From the NCBI GenBank assembly GCA_020636215.1, contig JACJYG010000005.1, positions 682,001 through 746,000 on the forward strand: a stretch of 64,000 nt of DNA, in the 5' to 3' direction. The DNA comes from Lewinellaceae bacterium (GTDB taxonomy: Bacteria; Bacteroidota; Bacteroidia; Chitinophagales; Saprospiraceae). The number at the start of each line of letters is the position of its first letter. The first letter of the stretch is position 1. Made by a program: the position numbers and the translations under genes. Positions 44,530 to 53,487 of this stretch are shown here, piece after piece. Below the pieces are notes generated by a model that did not search any database, was not told where the DNA came from, and worked only from the letters and a program-made list of their open reading frames with translations.

Positions 44530-46254
44530 CTACCCCTCCTCATTCGTCTGCAGCACATACGACTCATACCGCTGGGTATCCTTCTCATCGAAGGAATCCA
44601 CGGCGTGCTGGACGCGCATGAAGAAGTGTCCTTCGCCGATCTTATCGATCAGGCCGCCCTTGACCAGAATATCCCGGACCGGGCCCTTCACGCTGGCCAG
44701 GTTGAACTCCACGCCCAGCGTATGGCAAAGTTCTATGATTTCCTCCAGGGCGTGCATACCACTGCTGTCCATACCGTTGATGCTATTGGCATCCAGGATG
44801 AACAGTTTCAGGGCTTTGCCTTTCTTTTCGATCTGTTCTTCGATCTTGTCCTTGAAGTAGGCCACATTGGCGAAGTACAGGCGGGCGTCGAAGCGCATGA
44901 TCAGGATATCGGGGCGGACCTCGAGGTCATCGAATCGGTCGATGTTTTTGTAGTGGGGTTTGTCCGGTATTTTACCCAGCACAGCGAAGTGGGGCATGGT
45001 GGTGCGGAAAATGATGATGCCCAGGGAGAGGGCTACTCCGATGAGGATACCCAGCTCGATGCCCAGGGAGAGTGTGCCGATAAAGGTGACGGCCAGCATC
45101 CAGAAGTCGGAGCGGTCGGCATGCCAGAGGTGCACGGCTTCCTTGATATCGATCAGCCCGAATACGGCTACCATGATCACCGAAGCCAGGATGGCGTTGG
45201 GCAGGTAGTAGAACAGCGGGGTGAGGAATAACAGTGTCAGGGCAATCAGCAATGCGCTGATGATAGCCGCCATTCCGGTATTGGCGCCGGCCTGATCGTT
45301 GACGGCTGTGCGGGAGAAGCCGCCGGTAGTGGGGTAGGCCTGGAAAAAGGACCCACCGATGTTGGCGACGCCCAGGGCGATCAGTTCCTGGTTGGCGTCA
45401 ACCTTATAATTTTTATGTTTGGCTTGAATGGCTTTGGCAACTGCGATGCTTTCCATGAAACTCACCAGCGCGATGGCCAGGGCAATGGGCAGCAGGGCGT
45501 CGAAGTTCTCCATGGAGAAGCTGGGTATTACCAGTGATGGTAGGCCTTTGGGTACTTCACCCACAATCTTAACGCCTTGTTCCGTCAGGCCGAACCCCCA
45601 GACGGCCAGGATGCCAAATATCACGGCAAGCAGCGGTCCGGGAATTGCTTTATTGATGCGCTTTATTCCGAGAATCAACAGAATGCCGGCCAGGCCAATG
45701 GCCAGAGTGGCCAGGTTGGTTTCGCCAATCCGCCGGCCCGCTTCGATCAGTATTTCATGGATGTGCTCACTGCGCCCCAGTTTGATACCCAGCAGGTGCT
45801 TGAGCTGCGACAGCCCGATGATAAGCGCCGCTGCTGAGGTGAAGCCACTCACTACCGGGTGGGAGAGGAAGTTCACCAGAAATCCCAACCGGAAAGCGCC
45901 CAGGAAAAACTGAATCAGGCCAACAAATAAAGCCAGCGCAATGGCCAGGGTAATATAGGTTTCTGTTCCACCCTGAGCAATAGCGCCTATGCCCGCTGCA
46001 GTCAGCAAGGATACCATGGCCACCGGGCCGACCGCCAGTTGCCGGGAAGTGCCTAAAATGGCATACAGGATCAATGGAATGGTAGAGGCATATAAGCCGT
46101 ATATAGGTGGTAGGCCTGCGATCATCGCATAGGCCATGCCTTGCGGAATGAGCATAACGCCAACCGTTAGCCCGGCTGATAGATCGCCTTTGAGTTGTTC
46201 ACTTTTGTAGGAGGGTAGCCAGCCCAGAATGGGTAGAAATTGCTTGACGCGCAT
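44530..46254 (-). CDS. SulP-family anion transporter with STAS domain
   Basis: The start is taken at MRVKQFLPILGWLPSY (574 residues); the frame continues upstream through tandem repeats (HTRPTRPTRH) that are not real protein. About 12-14 helices carry SulP marks: DLSAGLTVGVMLIPQGMAYA, GLPPIYGLYASTIPLI, LAVGPVAMVSLL and GGFSRTAVNDQAGANTGMA. A cytoplasmic STAS domain (~440-560) ends with FILDANSINGMDSSGMHALEE. It imports sulfate or exchanges bicarbonate/other anions; substrate cannot be fixed from sequence. Confidence 0.92.
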   Translation of the reverse strand: MRVKQFLPILGWLPSYKSEQLKGDLSAGLTVGVMLIPQGMAYAMIAGLPPIYGLYASTIPLILYAILGTSRQLAVGPVAMVSLLTAAGIGAIAQGGTETYITLAIALALFVGLIQFFLGAFRLGFLVNFLSHPVVSGFTSAAALIIGLSQLKHLLGIKLGRSEHIHEILIEAGRRIGETNLATLAIGLAGILLILGIKRINKAIPGPLLAVIFGILAVWGFGLTEQGVKIVGEVPKGLPSLVIPSFSMENFDALLPIALAIALVSFMESIAVAKAIQAKHKNYKVDANQELIALGVANIGGSFFQAYPTTGGFSRTAVNDQAGANTGMAAIISALLIALTLLFLTPLFYYLPNAILASVIMVAVFGLIDIKEAVHLWHADRSDFWMLAVTFIGTLSLGIELGILIGVALSLGIIIFRTTMPHFAVLGKIPDKPHYKNIDRFDDLEVRPDILIMRFDARLYFANVAYFKDKIEEQIEKKGKALKLFILDANSINGMDSSGMHALEEIIELCHTLGVEFNLASVKGPVRDILVKGGLIDKIGEGHFFMRVQHAVDSFDEKDTQRYESYVLQTNEEG

Positions 46255-46321
46255 TGGTAGTAATATTTTTTGCAAAGGTCCCGGCTTCCGGGCAGACTGG
46301 CAGTGATGAAGGTCACAGTGG

Positions 46322-46558
46322 TGTTTGGTGGGTCTTGTATGTCTTGTTGGTCTGGTGGGTCTTGTATGTCTTGTTTGTCTGATGGGTCTGGTATGTCTTG
46401 TTGGTCTGGTGGGTCTGGTATGTCTTGGTCTAATGTGTCTGGTGTGCTTGCCCGGCTCGCAGAGATTTATCCGGCTGGCCAGACGGACGGGTCTGATGTG
46501 TCTGGGTCTAATGGGTCTGGTTTGTCTGGTATGTCTGGGCCTGGTATGTCTGGCGAAC
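46322..46558. repeat. 9-bp tandem repeats (TGGTATGTC-type), about 26 units
   Basis: Variants of a 9-base unit (TTGTATGTC, TTGTTGGTC, TGGTGGGTC, TGATGGGTC) run for over 100 bases, interrupted by non-repeat sequence at about 46440-46490, then resume to 46558. It lies just upstream of sulP, so transcripts into sulP would pass through it. The rest of the 46255-46917 gap (46560-46917) shows no supported gene. Confidence 0.9.
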
Positions 46559-46917
46559 GGGAGAGACTGTTCAAACAACTGTGTCAAATCCAGCGTCAGG
46601 ATCAGGGAAGCGTTGATTTTACTAGGCTTCCGGGGCAAAGCTGCTTTTGAAAGCGTACTCGCTGATTCGTCGTACTTTCCCACTGACCTGGCTTTTGAGG
46701 ACCTGCTTTATGTAGCCGCCAATGCCTATGAACGCAAAACCGGTAAGAAATTCCTGTCTATGCCTGCCTTTAACTTCGAAACCGGGAGTAACAAACAAGG
46801 CTGGCAATAGCCTTCAACGCCGACATCCGCAAAGAGATAGCCAGAAACGATTCCTCGAATAAAACTATTAACTTTATGTGCAGAATAAAGTCTCACCCAA
46901 TAGTGGACTCCTCCTTT

Positions 46918-48546
46918 TCACTCCACCTCCCGCCATTCACCCTTTTCCTGATACAAAAGTACTGCCCCAGGTTGGATACTATCCAATGTCAAGTGATAAA
47001 AATGCCCTTTGCTCTCCACCGAATATGTATCCGCATCGTAGCCCGGGCCCATGCCGATGCCGCGGCGCCACCACCAGTTGCCCCATTGGTTGAACTCCAC
47101 CGTGTAGTGCAGGGCAGAATCCCGGCGTACCGAAACGCCGTCGGTGGGGGTAGCGAGGTTGTATTGGGCTACTTCGTAGATGGCGCCCTCGTACGGTTTC
47201 CCTTTGATGTATTTCAGTGCATCTCGGAAGGCTTCGCCTTGTCCTGAGAAATCACGGAAGAGCACGGCGCCCTGATAGTTGTCGGGCAGGTTGAGCAGGT
47301 AGACGGCAGGGGCATCGTACCAGTCGAAGCTGTCCATCAGGCGGTAGTAGAGGGCAGTGGATTGCTTCCAATACTGATTGGTGCGCCACAGGAAGAGGGT
47401 AGAAAGGATGATGAATCCAATGGACAGTGAGAGATACAGCCAGCGCGGCAGCAAGGAGAGCAGAGAAGACAGCCCCAGAAAGAAAAAGGCCGAGGCCAGG
47501 TAGCCGTAGCGGTCATTTTCAATATAAAGCAGGTAGTTAAAGTACAGATTGATGGCAGGGGCCAGCGCAAAGATGAAGAGCAGCAAAAATAACAGGCTGG
47601 CTTTGCCTTCCCCTCGCCAGCGACTGAAGCGGGCCAGGGCGAATAGCAAGCCAAGGACGGTGAATAAGGCCAGCGGGTAGAGCAGGGCAGGTTCCTGCAG
47701 CCACCCCGACAACCCTTCCTTCCAGGGGTGCGGCCAGTAGCGATTGAATGCCAGGAATTTAAAGCCGAAGCGGTAGTAATTGGCCAGAATCTCGCCGAGG
47801 CGAAACTTCAGGTGCACCGCTGGCCCATAATGCCCCACCCAGGCGCCCAGGATCAGGCGGTTGAGCACAAAGTAGGCGATCAACATACTGAACTGCGGGA
47901 TCGATAGCCATTGCAGTTGCCGGGCCAGCCCTCCACTGCTGCGTTGTGTGGGTGGGAAGAGCAGTAATAAGGCCAGGCAGGCCAAGGGAACTGCCAGTGC
48001 CAGCTCGAAGGTGAACAGCGCCAATGCGAAGAGGCTATGAGCGGCCCACAACTGTCTCCGGCGGCCTTGCTTCGCCCAGGCCAGGGCCTGCCACAGTACG
48101 CTCAACACCAGAAAAGAGGAGAGCAGAAAGTTGAAGCACACCCGCCACGTTACTACTTCCGACTGGTAGGGCGATAGCAGGAAAAAAAGAGCGCCGAGAA
48201 AGGCTATCAGGCGGGGCGCTCGGGCGCTGTAGGTTTCCAGTAAAGCGGCGCCAAAACGGTAGGCCAGGAAGCCATTTAGCGCGTGCAGGCTGGTGAATAC
48301 GAGGTGCCAGGGCAGCGGGTTGAGGCCAAAGGTTTTATAAAAAATGAACAGAAACGCATTCAGCACCGGCTGCAGAGCCGGGAATCCGAAACTGTCGAGA
48401 ATGCCCAGGGCATCACTGCCCTCCAGCCGCCAAAGCAGGCCGGTGAAGTCGGTAACAAAGCCGGCGTTCCAGGTGTCTCGGTACAGCAGTTGCACCATGC
48501 CCAGGAAGGAGAAGAACACATAATAGTCCCGACGGTGGAAGTCCAT
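46918..48546 (-). CDS. Multi-spanning membrane protein, possibly a glycosyltransferase-like protein
   Basis: Start at MDFHRRDYYVFFSFLGM (542 residues); the frame opens 21 codons earlier with no hydrophobic start. About 11-12 helices are spread over residues 10-430, followed by a soluble C-terminal domain (~435-540) of beta type (YQGAVLFRDFSGQ, HLTLDSIQPGAVLLYQEKG). The helix layout, with an early loop after the first helix (RDTWNAGFVTDFTGLL) and a large C-terminal domain, resembles membrane glycosyltransferases of the GT-C type, but no DxD or clear Glu motif confirms it. Function unknown. Confidence 0.7.
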   Translation of the reverse strand: MDFHRRDYYVFFSFLGMVQLLYRDTWNAGFVTDFTGLLWRLEGSDALGILDSFGFPALQPVLNAFLFIFYKTFGLNPLPWHLVFTSLHALNGFLAYRFGAALLETYSARAPRLIAFLGALFFLLSPYQSEVVTWRVCFNFLLSSFLVLSVLWQALAWAKQGRRRQLWAAHSLFALALFTFELALAVPLACLALLLLFPPTQRSSGGLARQLQWLSIPQFSMLIAYFVLNRLILGAWVGHYGPAVHLKFRLGEILANYYRFGFKFLAFNRYWPHPWKEGLSGWLQEPALLYPLALFTVLGLLFALARFSRWRGEGKASLLFLLLFIFALAPAINLYFNYLLYIENDRYGYLASAFFFLGLSSLLSLLPRWLYLSLSIGFIILSTLFLWRTNQYWKQSTALYYRLMDSFDWYDAPAVYLLNLPDNYQGAVLFRDFSGQGEAFRDALKYIKGKPYEGAIYEVAQYNLATPTDGVSVRRDSALHYTVEFNQWGNWWWRRGIGMGPGYDADTYSVESKGHFYHLTLDSIQPGAVLLYQEKGEWREVE

Positions 48547-48735
48547 AGCGGCGGCCGTTTCGTTTAATGGCCAAGATAGGGAAATATTCTCAGCGTTGAC
48601 TCTCGGCACGTGTGCAGCTTAGCAACTGGAATGTTGCGAAAAAAATACTATTTTTGACCTGTAATTCCATTCTCCCCCAACTGGATAGTACAGTCTCCAT
48701 TAGGGATTAGCCATTAAATATTAGTATTTTCCTTT

Positions 48736-50118
48736 ATGATGAAATGGTGGAGAACGATCATCAATATTGGCCTTCATGAGGGGGTTGCAGAACGGGAAAG
48801 AATCAATATCCGCCTTCTGAACCAATTAGTCCTGCTATCTATGGGGATACATCTCCTGGCAGGATTATTCCAGTTATTTTTTACTGGACGGATTTCCAAT
48901 GGGCTATTGTTATGGTTTCCCATCCCTTTATACGCCCTGACGATATTGTGCCAGCATTGGCGGCGATATCACCTGGCCAGAATACTACAAGCGCTTTTCG
49001 GGCTGGGGGCTTTGGCCTTTTACGATTACCTGTATGGGCCCCAACTAGAATCAGCGCCGGCCTATTATTTTATCTTAATCCTCGTTATCGTTTTTATAGA
49101 TTCCAAATGGGAACAATTGTTTTTCCTACTGCTTATTGGTAGTGTATTTTTGTTCAATCGCTGGTTAGAAAGAAGCCTTTCTTTCCCTGATGAGGCTATT
49201 CCACCTTTTTCCGGCGAGATTATTTATTTGGCCATCCTGTTTTGTATGATGGCCGTCCTGCGGATGTTTAAACAGGGTAACTTGCGCTATGAAGACCGCC
49301 TCAATGCCTTGTTGGGGGAACGAAAGCTGCAAAATGAGTTACTGGAAAAACAAAAAGCCCAGATTACGGCGCAAAACCGGATACTGGAACGGAATAACCA
49401 GGAATTGGAGCGCTTTGCCTATGTAGCTTCACATGACCTGAAAACCCCCCTGCGCAATGTCACCAGCTTCCTGTCCCTCATCCGGCGTAAGTTCGGTAGG
49501 GAACCCGATCAGGAGATGATAGAATACCTGCAGTTTGCAGAAGATGGCGCCCGGCAGATGTATGCCACGGTCGAAGCACTACTGGAATTTTCCATGATCG
49601 ATAAGGGAATCGAGGAACGGGTAGCTGTCGATTTGAATCAGGTGATGCAAACGATCCATTTTAACCTTCATGATTTTATAGAGGCCCGTGGCGCTACGGT
49701 AGAGTGGGACGAATTGCCCGCGATCATTGCTAAACCGGTCCACATGGTTTCTTTATTTCAAAACCTGGTGGAGAATGGCATCAAATACAATGAAAGTGAG
49801 GCTCCACGAGTGGAGGTTCGGTACAGGCCTGAAGAGGAGGCTTATTATTTTGAATTCGTGGATAATGGCATCGGCATTGCGCCTGAGTTCCACGACCGCA
49901 TTTTCGATATCTTCAAGCGGCTGCATACCATGCAATCATATCCCGGAACCGGAGTAGGGCTGGCCTTGTGCCGGAAGATACTGGAGGAATACAGCGGCCA
50001 GATATGGGTAGAATCCCAAGAAGCGGAAGGTGCACGGTTTTGCATCCGTATTCCCATCGAATCCTCCATTACTCCTCCAATGTATGCTTCATATCCTCCA
50101 GCTTCGGCTCGGCAATAA
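48736..50118 (+). CDS. Membrane sensor histidine kinase
   Basis: This 460-residue kinase has five or six membrane helices in residues ~25-180, with little extracytoplasmic sequence, then a coiled coil (~190-228). The HisKA motif FAYVASHDLKTPLRNV (about 233) is followed by the catalytic domain: N box FQNLVENGIKYNE, G1 FVDNGIGIAPEF, F/G2 region HDRIFDIFKRL and GVGLALCRKI. No response regulator gene is adjacent, so it is an orphan kinase. The 3' end overlaps the convergent pappalysin-like gene by 50 bases. Confidence 0.92.
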   Translation: MMKWWRTIINIGLHEGVAERERINIRLLNQLVLLSMGIHLLAGLFQLFFTGRISNGLLLWFPIPLYALTILCQHWRRYHLARILQALFGLGALAFYDYLYGPQLESAPAYYFILILVIVFIDSKWEQLFFLLLIGSVFLFNRWLERSLSFPDEAIPPFSGEIIYLAILFCMMAVLRMFKQGNLRYEDRLNALLGERKLQNELLEKQKAQITAQNRILERNNQELERFAYVASHDLKTPLRNVTSFLSLIRRKFGREPDQEMIEYLQFAEDGARQMYATVEALLEFSMIDKGIEERVAVDLNQVMQTIHFNLHDFIEARGATVEWDELPAIIAKPVHMVSLFQNLVENGIKYNESEAPRVEVRYRPEEEAYYFEFVDNGIGIAPEFHDRIFDIFKRLHTMQSYPGTGVGLALCRKILEEYSGQIWVESQEAEGARFCIRIPIESSITPPMYASYPPASARQ

Positions 50119-51340
50119 GTATTAACTTACCAGCTTCGTTGGCTATTTTCTGCACTACGATACCGTCCCAAAGTTCCCCACAGGCATTGTGGAGGCGGGC
50201 GCCATCCAGAATAAGCATTCCGCCAGGGGCAATAGTGATGATGCCTCCCGGTGGCATGGATACCCGGCAGCGAATGGTAAGCTGGCCACCGCGTTCGATT
50301 GTCAAATGCCCCTCCAGGTCTTTGGCGCCATTCCATTCTACCGTATCCCTGATGACAATTTCCATGCTATCCTTTAGGGTGCACCAGGTTGGAAGTAAAA
50401 ATTTGCGCTGAGTACTATTCTCAGTAGCCAGCCGCTGATGGATACGCCCGATCTGGCAAGGGCTCCAGGCATTCTGTTCGGCGGCATAATCCATGACATT
50501 ATTGGACGTAGCCGTATCACAGGGGGGCGGTTGTTTGATGGAAAAGCACTTTTGGTCGTGCTGGGGAGTATCATCGCAGCCGTCGTTAACCCAGGCGTGG
50601 CTGAGGCTCAATATGTGGCCCACCTCGTGGTTCCAGATGCCGCGAAAGCCCCAGTAGTCGTCGTATTTTGTGTGGTTGGCGTATATGCCGGCTACCTTCA
50701 CCGCATTACTAAGTGCTACTCCTACTCCGAAGGCGCTGTAGGTAGGGGAGGCTATGCTGTCGGGATGATGGGGCATAATGAATATGTTGAGAACGGTATC
50801 CATCTGCACCCCGTATTTTTCAAAAACGTCCCTTTTGTAAAGGTTGCGGTTTTTACCCCGGTGTACGTAGTAGTACAACTCGTCATCGTAATGAAAATAG
50901 ATGCCATCGTCATTGGGGTCATCGGGGCGCGGCGTCAGCAGGTAACGGTATCGGGTGGGTAGCACCGGGGTCTCATTTCCGTAAGGAAGGTACATGCTCC
51001 GATTCTTTTCCAGGTCGTAATTGGCGGCCCGGATGAGGTTTTTGGCATACACTTCGGCGTCCTTCCCCGTGAATTTGAATAGGGTGTCTGCACTATTCAT
51101 CCAATGTACGTTGACCCGAATGTAGCGCATCGGCGTATGATCCAGATGGCTGGTGTCGGGCAGGTAATCCGCCCATTGGCCGCAAGGCAAGGCCACATTG
51201 CGCCTTTCCAACGGAGCGTCATAGCTTTGCGGTACGCGTTCTATATCTGCAGCCGTCACATAACGGCTCTGTAAAATCGGAAAACAGGCTCCGGCAAGGG
51301 TTGACAAAAGAAAAATTAGCGGGATGTAATACTTCATCAT
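50069..51340 (-). CDS. Pappalysin-like (M43) metalloprotease lipoprotein
   Basis: This 423-residue protein begins with a lipoprotein signal (LAGAC, Cys19). The metzincin zinc motif is HEVGHILSLSH (HExxHxxxxxH), preceded by IWNHEVG and followed by a CDDTPQ segment and the Met-turn NVMDY, as in M43 cytophagalysin/pappalysin proteases. The C-terminus (~335-400) has short repeated strands rich in Gly and Thr (GGQLTIRCR, GGIITIAPGGMLILDGA), suggesting a small beta-helix. No T9SS tail is seen. Expected to degrade proteins at the envelope. Its 3' end overlaps the histidine kinase gene antisense. Confidence 0.85.
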   Translation of the reverse strand: MMKYYIPLIFLLSTLAGACFPILQSRYVTAADIERVPQSYDAPLERRNVALPCGQWADYLPDTSHLDHTPMRYIRVNVHWMNSADTLFKFTGKDAEVYAKNLIRAANYDLEKNRSMYLPYGNETPVLPTRYRYLLTPRPDDPNDDGIYFHYDDELYYYVHRGKNRNLYKRDVFEKYGVQMDTVLNIFIMPHHPDSIASPTYSAFGVGVALSNAVKVAGIYANHTKYDDYWGFRGIWNHEVGHILSLSHAWVNDGCDDTPQHDQKCFSIKQPPPCDTATSNNVMDYAAEQNAWSPCQIGRIHQRLATENSTQRKFLLPTWCTLKDSMEIVIRDTVEWNGAKDLEGHLTIERGGQLTIRCRVSMPPGGIITIAPGGMLILDGARLHNACGELWDGIVVQKIANEAGKLILIAEPKLEDMKHTLEE

Positions 51341-51349
51341 TTATTTCAA

Positions 51350-51429
51350 GGTCAGAAGGTCGTTAGGTCAGAAGGTCGTTGGGTCGTTAGGTCAGAAGGT
51401 CGTTAGGTCAGACGGTCGTTGGGTCAGAA
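51350..51429. repeat. 8-bp tandem repeats (AGGTCAGA / AGGTCGTT)
   Basis: About ten alternating copies of AGGTCAGA and AGGTCGTT fill the gap between the pappalysin-like gene and the TPM gene on the minus strand. Confidence 0.92.
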
Positions 51430-51437
51430 GGCCGGGC

Positions 51438-52259
51438 CTACCATCCTCCTCCTGCGCCGCCACCGCCGGTCAGGCCGCCGCCGAAGCCACCGAAGCCACC
51501 GCCGCCGAAGCCGCCAAATCCGCCTCCGCCGCCGCCACCGCCGCTGGTCCAGCCGCCGCCGCCGGGGAAGAATATCCATCCACCGCTGCGCCGCCGCCGT
51601 CGCCGGTTAGGGTCCATATCATAACGGCCATCGCGGTAGTAGCCGCCATCGTCGTCGTCGTCATCTCCTCCCTGGCCCATATTGGAGAACACAACGATCA
51701 GGAAAATGATCAGCGCAATGACCATGATAGCCGGGATGCCGCCTTTAGCCTTCCGCTGGCCGCCATCCTCATTGGTGTATTCTCCCCGGCCCAGCTCCAT
51801 TATAGCATTGGTGGCCTGGTCGATACCCTGGTAGTAGGCGCCCTGCCGGAAAGCCGGCCTTAGGATGTTGTCGATAATGCGTTTGGCCATGGCATCAGGC
51901 AGGAAGCCCTCGGCGCCGTAACCGGTCATGATGTAAATCTTGCGGTCCTGTTGGGCGATGTATAACAACACGCCGTTGCTTTTCTCCCGACTGCCGCCGA
52001 TCTTCCATGCCTCAAAAATACGGAGGGCGCGATCATACTCATCACCGCCCTCTAAAGATGGTTCGGTGAATACAACGATTTGGGTGGAAGTTTCCCGGGC
52101 ATAAGCACTCAGCTTTTGGTCGAGCTGCAGCTTTTCCTGCCGGCTGAGGATATCCGCGTAGTCATTAACAAGGACATTGGTCGGTGCGGGGATGGCTGGC
52201 TGGGCGTAACTCAGCGTGGCCAGGGCCAGGAAAAAAGAAAAGAAAAAAGTTCTCAACAT
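51438..52259 (-). CDS. TPM-domain protein with Gly-rich tail (YgcG-like)
   Basis: This 273-residue protein has a signal peptide (MLRTFFFSFFLALATLSYAQ), a TPM domain (~28-150: VNDYADILSRQEKLQLDQKL, TEPSLEGGDEYDRALRIFEAWKIG, GAEGFLPDAMAKRII), one membrane helix (~178-195), and a long Gly-rich C-terminal region ending GGGAGGGW. TPM proteins are envelope proteins of the LemA-linked group, probably tied to membrane protein quality control, as inferred from the family. Third gene of lemA-TPM-TPM; the adjacent TPM start is 6 bases upstream of its own (52266). Confidence 0.85.
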   Translation of the reverse strand: MLRTFFFSFFLALATLSYAQPAIPAPTNVLVNDYADILSRQEKLQLDQKLSAYARETSTQIVVFTEPSLEGGDEYDRALRIFEAWKIGGSREKSNGVLLYIAQQDRKIYIMTGYGAEGFLPDAMAKRIIDNILRPAFRQGAYYQGIDQATNAIMELGRGEYTNEDGGQRKAKGGIPAIMVIALIIFLIVVFSNMGQGGDDDDDDGGYYRDGRYDMDPNRRRRRRSGGWIFFPGGGGWTSGGGGGGGGFGGFGGGGFGGFGGGLTGGGGAGGGW

Positions 52260-52265
52260 GATAAG

Positions 52266-52694
52266 TCAGCTATATGAAATGTCGTCGGGTAATTCATTGG
52301 TGTCGTCTTGCTGGTAGGGGAAGAACACTTTTAGTTTTTCGCCTACCTGTCCGATTGCCTCGCAGACGCCCTTGGCAAAAGCGCCCTGGCGAAAGTGTTC
52401 CAGCATGAGGTCGCGTTCTTCCTGCCAGAAATTTTCGGGCAACTGTTCGTTGATGCCCTTGTCACCAATAATGGCAAACTCCCGGCGTTCGGGGGCAAGG
52501 AAGATGAGCACGGCGTTACGGGCTTTGGTTTTATGCATGCCCAAGCGCCGGAAAGTGCGCACGGCCTCCCGCACAATCTCTCCTTTACAGTTGGCCTCCA
52601 GATGCACACGCACCTCACCGGAAGTATTCAATTCCGCTTTGCGGATGGCTTCGATGATGCGCTCTTCTTCTTCGGGCTTGAAAAATTTGATCAT
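52266..52694 (-). CDS. Short TPM-domain protein
   Basis: Starting at MIKFFKPEEEERIIEAIRKAE (142 residues); an upstream frame to 52763 adds 23 codons without support. It is a single TPM domain (ELNTSGEVRVHLEANC, GMHKTKARNAVLIFLAPERREFAIIGDKGIN, HFRQGAFAKGVCEAIGQVGEKLKVFF) without signal peptide, so it probably stays on the cytoplasmic side. It lies between lemA (92 bases upstream) and the Gly-rich TPM gene (6 bases downstream). Confidence 0.82.
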   Translation of the reverse strand: MIKFFKPEEEERIIEAIRKAELNTSGEVRVHLEANCKGEIVREAVRTFRRLGMHKTKARNAVLIFLAPERREFAIIGDKGINEQLPENFWQEERDLMLEHFRQGAFAKGVCEAIGQVGEKLKVFFPYQQDDTNELPDDISYS

Positions 52695-52786
52695 AGTTAC
52701 TGCTTGTTGGTTGATAGAGTCCCATTGCTGGTTGAAGGGGTACTCCCCACTTACAACCAACAATGGACAATTATCAACGCATCTCT

Positions 52787-53374
52787 TTAGAATTCCACCT
52801 TCGGCGCATTCTGAGCGCTGGCATCAGCTTCGAACTGGGCTTTCTGGCCGAAACCGAACATCCCGGCGAAGAGGCTGCCGGGGAATCGGCGGACTTTCTT
52901 ATTGTATTCCGTGACCACGTCGTTATAGCGGTCGCGTTCCACCTTGATACGATTTTCGGTCCCTTCCAGTTGTACCTGAAGTTCTTTGAAGCTTTCGCTG
53001 GCGCGCAGTTGGGGGTAGTTTTCAGAAACGACCAGTAATCGGCCGAGTGATTGGCTCAGGCCAGCCTGGGCATCCTGGAACTCCTTAAGCTTTTCCGGCG
53101 TCAGGTTGGTGGGGTCAATATTGATGCTGGTGGCGCGGGCGCGGGCATTGGTCACCTCTGTGAGGGTGCTCTTTTCAAATTCCGCCACTCCCTTTACGGT
53201 GGATACGAGGTTGGGGACGAGGTCGGCCCGGCGCTGGTATGCGCTCTGCACCTTGCTCCAGGCATTTTCGACATTCTCTTCGCTGTCGACGAATTTGTTG
53301 TAGCTGCTGCAGCCACCGACAAAAAGGATCAGCCCCAGGCCGATCAGGACCACTGCTGTGATTAAAGATCTCAT
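52787..53374 (-). CDS. lemA: LemA-family envelope protein
   Basis: This 195-residue protein starts with a short hydrophobic segment ending in GGCSSYNKFVD, then the LemA helical region (VENAWSKVQSAYQRRADLVPNLVSTVKG, ARARATSINIDPTNLTPEKL, and LGRLLVVSENYPQLRASESF). LemA proteins are membrane-anchored helical bundles that occur beside TPM genes; the molecular role is not well established, with proposed parts in envelope homeostasis. First gene of the lemA-TPM-TPM operon. Confidence 0.93.
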   Translation of the reverse strand: MRSLITAVVLIGLGLILFVGGCSSYNKFVDSEENVENAWSKVQSAYQRRADLVPNLVSTVKGVAEFEKSTLTEVTNARARATSINIDPTNLTPEKLKEFQDAQAGLSQSLGRLLVVSENYPQLRASESFKELQVQLEGTENRIKVERDRYNDVVTEYNKKVRRFPGSLFAGMFGFGQKAQFEADASAQNAPKVEF

Positions 53375-53487
53375 GGACGTTTACGGTTTTGTTTTGATCT
53401 AAAGTTAATAAAGATCACCACTATAAGAATGCGGTTGACCTATCTTAGGTTCGGTTTTTTCTGCGAACCTCATGCTTTTGACGGCCA

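Noticed and set aside
46325..46810. Open frame of 161 residues through the TGGTATGTC array
   Set aside because: Most of it is translated tandem repeat; no family, and it runs opposite to the true sulP direction.
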